From Apostichopus japonicus (lineage: Eukaryota; Echinodermata; Holothuroidea; Aspidochirotida; Stichopodidae): a stretch of DNA of 64,000 bases. The stretch is from NCBI RefSeq assembly GCF_037975245.1, contig NC_092568.1, positions 7,487,501 through 7,551,500 on the forward strand. Direction: 5' to 3'. The notes beneath the pieces are model-generated. The model was given only the letters and a program-made list of their open reading frames with translations. It searched no databases and was not told the DNA's origin. This document shows, piece after piece, positions 58,816 through 64,000 of the stretch; the stretch's first letter is position 1; each line of letters begins with the position of its first letter. The position numbers and the translations under genes were made by a program.

Positions 58816-60169
58816 TTCAAAGACATTGAAGACTTGCGCCAAACCGCGTAATTTTTTTCCTAGGAGGGTTAGGGGCAATTATCATATGTAGGCGTTTCCA
58901 GACCCTCGCGCATGCGTGTTACTCGTAACAAGTTTATAGCTAGTAGTAGTAGTCGTACATACAGTGTGTGCGAGGCCAGGTCGATAACGCGGAAACGCGG
59001 AAACCGCGGAAACCGCGGAAATCGAGAAACCGGGTTCGATATCAACGGTTTCCGCGTTATCGACCTTGCTATATAGCAAGGTCGAAAACGCGGAAACCGC
59101 GGAAACGAGAGGAATTTGTCAAGGGAGGGTGACGAAGTCTTTTGGGCACATTTCAGCTTATATTCGCCAAAAAGGGGTGCGGGTTTAAAGCTTTTTCACT
59201 AAATGTAGGTCGAAAACGCGGAAATCGTACTTTACAATCCTCTCACCCAGATTTTAGACACAATGTACGGATTTCATCTGTCGTCATCATTGTGCGCGAC
59301 AGAAATTAATTTAATGGTTTGGTTAATGTTAATCTGCTAGCCTACATTACATGTTTTTCTAGCTTCACGCTAAACTTTAATGTTACGGTTTACTTTCAAA
59401 TTCTGTACATGATATGATACTAATATAGTAGGCCTACATACAAACTTAAGCCTGCTTTTATGAACTATCAGTCAAGATCGTTACTTTATCTGCTTTGTAA
59501 CATTGTTTAAATGTACAAGTAAAAATAAATATGTGATGATATTGCCGGGGTAACGAAGTGACGATTTGATCGCGCTTTAATTTGTATTTCTTTCACTTAT
59601 TTTCTTCAATTCTCACTTGGTAATCCTTGGCCAAAAAGCAAACTGAATTACGTCGGAGATCTATTGCTTTGTACAGCGTACATACTGCCCACGTACACCC
59701 GGGCCCACACATGTGTATTACAGCGATCGATGAGTAACGCGTGTCTATGAGTAACACGCATGCGCGAGGGTTTGGATACGCCTATATATGATAATTGCCC
59801 TAACCCTCCTAGGAAAAATCAATACGCGTGCGGCCATCTGAAAAAAAGTTAACTTTCTGTTGCTTGCAAGTGACGTTTTGTTCGTTTCGCTACAAAATGC
59901 AGACAGTGATATGTGGAACGGGATAACTTGTTATCTTTAGCTGGATCTGAGATGTCCATCGCTGTATCGTTTACACAGTGTTGTGGGTATTGACCGTAGC
60001 TGTATGTACTGACTGTAGACTAGTGTCTATATTGCCGACGGTAGCAAGTTGTGTTAGTATTTTCGGGGATCGATGGTGGTGTCTAACACTTCTGTTACAC
60101 CTCATTCGAAACTAGGTAAACTTACCGGCATTAGACGTTTATTTTTGCGCGAGTCTTCACACCCTTTAA
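58816..60169. mobile_element. TTAA-type MITE copy 2, split by a nested element
   Basis: The left end (58820-58848, ACATTGAAGACTTGCGCC) and the right body (59825-60165, GTGCGGCCATCTG...GCGCGAGTCTTCACACCCT) match the MITE at 38063-38419. TTAA follows at 60166-60169; the left copy has decayed to TTCA. The paralogous sequence at 61900-61925 has TTAG in place of the whole block, showing the pre-insertion site. Confidence 0.85.
58849..59824. mobile_element. Nested element with long TIRs
   Basis: TCCTAGGAGGGTTAGGGG(C)AATTATCATAT...CCTCGCGCATGCGTGTTACTC at the left (58858-58925) is inverted at the right (59745-59815); the TIR is about 65 bp. CGCGT lies on both flanks, a possible 5-bp TSD. Near the left end a GC-rich hairpin (58978-59070) is built of GCGGAAAC/GTTTCCGC words, followed by the palindrome TTGCTATATAGCAA. 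No coding region. Confidence 0.8.
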
Positions 60170-60470
60170 TTGGTAGGTAAACTGAAGAGACAGTGCAATG
60201 CTATGTGTGTTGATCGGTAGTCATGAAACCATCGATTCCCAATCGCTCCGTATCTCCTATTTGCAACGGCGCTGGTATTTTCATTATGAGAGAACAGTCT
60301 TGAGTACTTCTCTTACATATAAATAATGACAGTTTTGCATTCTTTGTGTTCCGGAGGCAGTAATTGCGTTATCCTCACTTTTGATAGAATGTGAAACTGA
60401 AATTTCATAAATTTCATTTTTCAGAAACACATCCTCACAGAGCATAATAAAAATTGTGAAATTGTAAATT
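60170..60470. repeat. Segmental duplication copy A, right part
   Basis: TTGGTAGGTAAACTGAAGAG...TATTTGCAACGGCGCTG...CACATCCTCACAGAGCATA matches 61918-62205 at roughly 90%. Confidence 0.9.
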
Positions 60471-61588
60471 GGCACATGAGACCCAAACCTGAGGTTTGTG
60501 CACAGAATGCTGTGAAGTTAGTCATAAGCTCAGCTGGGCTTTCTAGGTTATAGGTGAGCTCTTTACGTGTTTGAATTAGGGGGAGGTAGGGTACATTGGA
60601 TCTGATTTTTTAGGTGCCGGTTATCCTTCTTTACTTGATATATATAATTACATTTTTACATAGATAAAATGGATTAAATGGCGATTGTCTATTACTATAA
60701 TAAAATACCTCATAACTATAATATTTAAACTGCATTATTGAATTATTTAATTGAAAAAAAAAGAAGAAAAAAATGATCCACTGTGCCCCCATACCCGGGG
60801 TACAGTGAATCATTAGGAGGAACACTTAAACTAACTTAAACTAATAGCGCATACATACACTGAAAATTCTAAAGAGCCCAATGGCAACAATGAATTAGTT
60901 ATAACACACTAAATATCAATGTATGGCCTAACATCAAAACAATGAAACCATAGCTTCCTTTACAAAATCCGACGTGTTTTCGATATTTTCCTGAAGGTTT
61001 TTTGCATATATCAAAAGATCGGCAAGGAAATAAAAGAGCGCAAGGTGATTTAAAGGGCAGCAAGAGTAATAAGCATACTAATTATCAACTATAAATATAG
61101 GCCTAAACTCCAAACATAAAAACCGCAGGTTACTTTTTAAAGATATAACTTTTTCTTTTCTTAATATGAACCTTAACTGATTTGCATATGTAAAAAGATC
61201 ACCAGGGAAAATAGAGAGCTCAACCGAAAGCGGGCGCTATTTCACATAAGTCACGTTATCGTGTTTGTCTTGTCTCTTGACGAGAGTAACGATCTTTTTG
61301 AAAATTTGGCAATTTCTTTGTTTTGCGGCTACGGAAGCTCCAAAGAGACTGAACACAAGAGATCTTGGTTTAAAAACTGTTCTTTTGTGCAAAAGCATAA
61401 CTTATCGCTTGTGTTCAATCTTTGCAGTGCTTGAGTAGCCCAAGAACCGCACGCAAACAATTGATTGCATTGCAGTGACACTTTTAGTAGGTTACTAGTC
61501 TCACACGTGAACCATGCTTCAGTTGTACATGGGTAGCCGTTATATCAACTTATTTTCTTATATGAAATTGAAATAAATAAAATAAAAT
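60471..61588. other. No gene recognised
   Basis: AT-rich; A run at 60753-60775; palindrome CCCGGG at about 60794. The segments 60900-61000 and 61080-61190 share CAAAACAATGAAACC / AAACATAAAAACC and a GATCRSCARGGAAAWAAAGAGC-like block, suggesting an old tandem duplication. Confidence 0.4.
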
Positions 61589-61589
61589 A

Positions 61590-61625
<36 letters not shown>
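61590..61625. repeat. (AT)n microsatellite
   Basis: About 17 AT units at the left edge of duplication copy B. Confidence 0.9.
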
Positions 61626-61628
<3 letters not shown>

Positions 61629-61650
61629 ACCCTCTGAACAAACACAGAAC

Positions 61651-62205
61651 ACAAATGGAAAATTAACGAGACAGGCAACTGAATAAAGCCTATATATATA
61701 TAATTGAAATGCATATATGTTTCAAGTTTCATTTGTGAAAATAAGTATCAAATTCACGGTTAAGTCATACTTATACAATCAGCGTGTACAAATTTCTGTA
61801 GCATGATTCACGTGTTGCTACAAGGGTATTAAAAGCACGCGTTGCTAAAATCAAAGATTATACCTTTCCGGAAAGATATATAAATCAGTTGATTTATACT
61901 GTGTGTTACTGCACTTAGTTGGTAGGTAAACTGAAGAGACAGTGCAATGCTGTGTGTGTTGATCGGTAGTCATGAAATTATCGATTCCCAATCGCTCCGT
62001 ATCTCCTATTTGCAACGGCGCTGATATTGTCATTATGAGATAACAGTCTCGGGTACTTCTTGTACATATAAATAATGACAGTTTTGCATCTTTTGTGTTC
62101 GGAGGCAGTAATTGCGTTATTCTCACTTTTGATAGAATGTGAAACTGAAATTGCATAAATTGCATATTTCAGAAACACATCCTCACAGAGCATATTGAAA
62201 TTGCA
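61651..62205. repeat. Segmental duplication copy B (uninterrupted)
   Basis: Contiguous homologue of 58556-58815 plus 60170-60470, with no MITE at the junction near 61917. It therefore serves as the empty-site control for the insertion in copy A. Confidence 0.92.
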
Positions 62206-64000
62206 GTGAGTTGGAGAATCCGGAACAGTGAAAAAACTTCTAGCCTCCACCGAGATTCGAACACAGGCCTTATATATATATTTATAGTGAACTCAACAAT
62301 GTGAGTATAAGACTGTTTTATACCATTCATCTTGACGAAATTTCAAAACTGTAGAGTTGACGGCAATAGGCCTACGTCAAAAATGTGATTTCGAGTTGGT
62401 CAGGTACGGTAACGTTTCGACGAAAATGGAGAAACTGTTGAGTTGCAGCTTTCAATGGAACTTGACAAGATTGAATTCGAGGTATCAAAAATTTTAATTC
62501 TTGAAATCTCGAATTCAATTTTACATATATACCTGTCTGAAACTGGAAAACAACGTCGAAATATATCATTTACGGTTCTTAAGAACGTAGCTGCGTGGTA
62601 ATGTACGTCTATATCGTATTACTAATGATTAATGAGCACATAAACAAAGGCACGTACAAACCTATTACATCCTATGTAACATATATGTACCTAAACTACC
62701 TATATATAGTATAATGTGTTTATTGTAAACATCCTAGACACTCGAAGTCGATTTGTCTCTTCATCAACGACCTTTGTGGCCAACTCCAGTTCACTGATAT
62801 GTCAGCAAAGATTAAACCGAAAATAGAATTGTGCGTCAGTTGCCATTTTACCCAACATTTATATACTACTGTTGTTTAATCTAATACACACTACGGTTTA
62901 GTTTGCACTAGTTTATCTCAAAACTCTGTTAGATAACTGTCAAAACTGAATCCTCTGCCAATATACTGCCTTTCCGTATCTGTCCTCCGTATCTGTCCTA
63001 TAGACATAACATAATCTGTGATCACATGTAGCTCCAGAAACTCCTGAGTCAGGGAGAAGCAGTTCGGCTGAAAGTGGCATTACTTTAGACATGACGCTGT
63101 TAGTTGGTTTTCATGATCAGCCTTGTTAATTCTTTCCTTTCTGACTTTTCTTTAAAACCTATATCATTTGCTCGACCTCGCCGCCCACAAGCGGTAACTA
63201 CATAAGCTATATGCAATTCTTCCGATCGGACAGTTTTCTGTAAGACATAAATGAAGTAAAATATCATTGCCTAGTTGTAAGATTTCATGGCAATCTAATT
63301 CATATGTAAGAATCAAATTCTGTGATGGAGTGTATACCTAATCTCGTTATCAACCATTTCTTCGAACTGTATCACCGCCATGAAATCATTACTCATACGA
63401 TAGCCATGAGCATCTTTGCGCATCGTTGTAATTACATAAGCTTGTATACATACCCTAGCATATGTTTATTTATAAAATATTCAAAGACAAACGCACAGAC
63501 AAATTATCAAATGTACAGATGCAGTTGAGGTCACTAAAGTTTGCCAGCGGTCTGTTTAGTACCGTTATAGCGAAATCATTATTTCAAGTAACCTATATAG
63601 CGGAACCCACAAGCAGTGGCGTAAATAGAATAGTTGGCACCCGGGTGGATCCTTCCTTTGCCACCCCTTGCAGAGGATGCCGTCCTTGGTTCCCCCCCCC
63701 CTTCCGGTTTGAGAAATGTGTTTATGTGAGGTGACTTAGATTCTCATTCTTTAGAGAATGTTTCTTAATTTTTCCTTTTTTTTTCAAAAATTCATTTTTA
63801 ATTGACGAGTTAGATTGGCATAAACCACAACAATGACTTACAAAAAATAGGGAAATGTCTACCTTTCCTCTATATACCTCTATATAGCTGGCCGCCACTA
63901 GCATCCCCATAAATAATTTCAAAATTGAAACATATGCAAAAATATATAGTGTCAATTGGGAACCAGTAGGTTGTAGGTGCCTATACCGATCAGGGTTACC
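62206..64000. other. Right edge, no gene recognised
   Basis: A perfect-arm hairpin (ATTGAATTCGAG ... CTCGAATTCAAT) lies at 62471-62521. A B-box-like GTTCGAATCTC on the minus strand (about 62250-62262) lacks an A box. A MITE-like terminus CAGTGGCGTA starts at about 63616 with a C run at 63693-63701. No splice-flanked exon was identified. Confidence 0.45.

Overview
The window reads as AT-rich, repeat-laden nuclear DNA of a marine invertebrate deuterostome, most likely an echinoderm. The reasons are the intron-rich genes with GT/AG junctions, a vertebrate-like TRAF3 and THADA, tRNA-derived SINEs, and dispersed noncoding repeats with tandem TGACCTTTGACCTC blocks. The species is inferred, not proven. 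Nothing looks prokaryotic or organellar.

Two protein-coding genes are well supported, both on the minus strand. (1) THADA, regulator of tRNA position-32 2'-O-methylation: eight 5' coding exons lie between 9541 and 1443, and the gene runs off the left edge. One or more exons are not visible in the fourth intron, because the phases do not join there. (2) A TRAF3-type adaptor and E3 ligase: seven coding exons lie between 47119 and 22031. Every junction phase is consistent and the product is a complete 548-residue protein with RING, TRAF zinc fingers, coiled coil and TRAF-C/MATH. Its first coding intron (12.5 kb) and fourth intron (5.7 kb) are filled with repeats.

The rest is mainly mobile DNA, and much of it can be delimited to the base because target-site duplications (TSDs) are visible. 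A 6.07-kb Mutator-like element (9675-15739, 10-bp TSD, TIRs of about 63 bp) sits 124 bp upstream of the THADA start codon. It carries a decayed MULE transposase and about 40 tandem copies of a motif found in its own TIR. A truncated LINE ORF2 C-terminus follows at 15919-16251. Six hAT-type elements have 8-bp TSDs (31707-32204, 37510-38985, 52115-53275, 53990-55106, 55614-56147, 57556-57850; the last TSD matches at 7 of 8 positions). Two long foldback elements (51050-51691 and 56266-56986) form a family, and the second has a 9-bp TSD. A TTAA-flanked MITE family occurs inside a hAT element (38063-38419). It occurs again at 58820-60165, where another long-TIR element is nested inside it, and a segmental duplicate at 61651-62205 keeps the site without the insert. 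A degraded Ty3/gypsy remnant lies at 42.3-44.7 kb.

Tandem arrays include 15 copies of a 180-200-bp unit in TRAF3 intron 4 (26.15-30.16 kb, split by a 1.18-kb insertion), a unit of about 61 bp at 36.07-36.63 kb, a 22-bp unit at 53.68-53.88 kb, a 138-bp unit at 22.8-23.2 kb and a 380-bp unit at 18.5-19.4 kb. The right end (62.2-64 kb) shows no recognisable gene. No rRNA, CRISPR or confident functional tRNA gene was seen.
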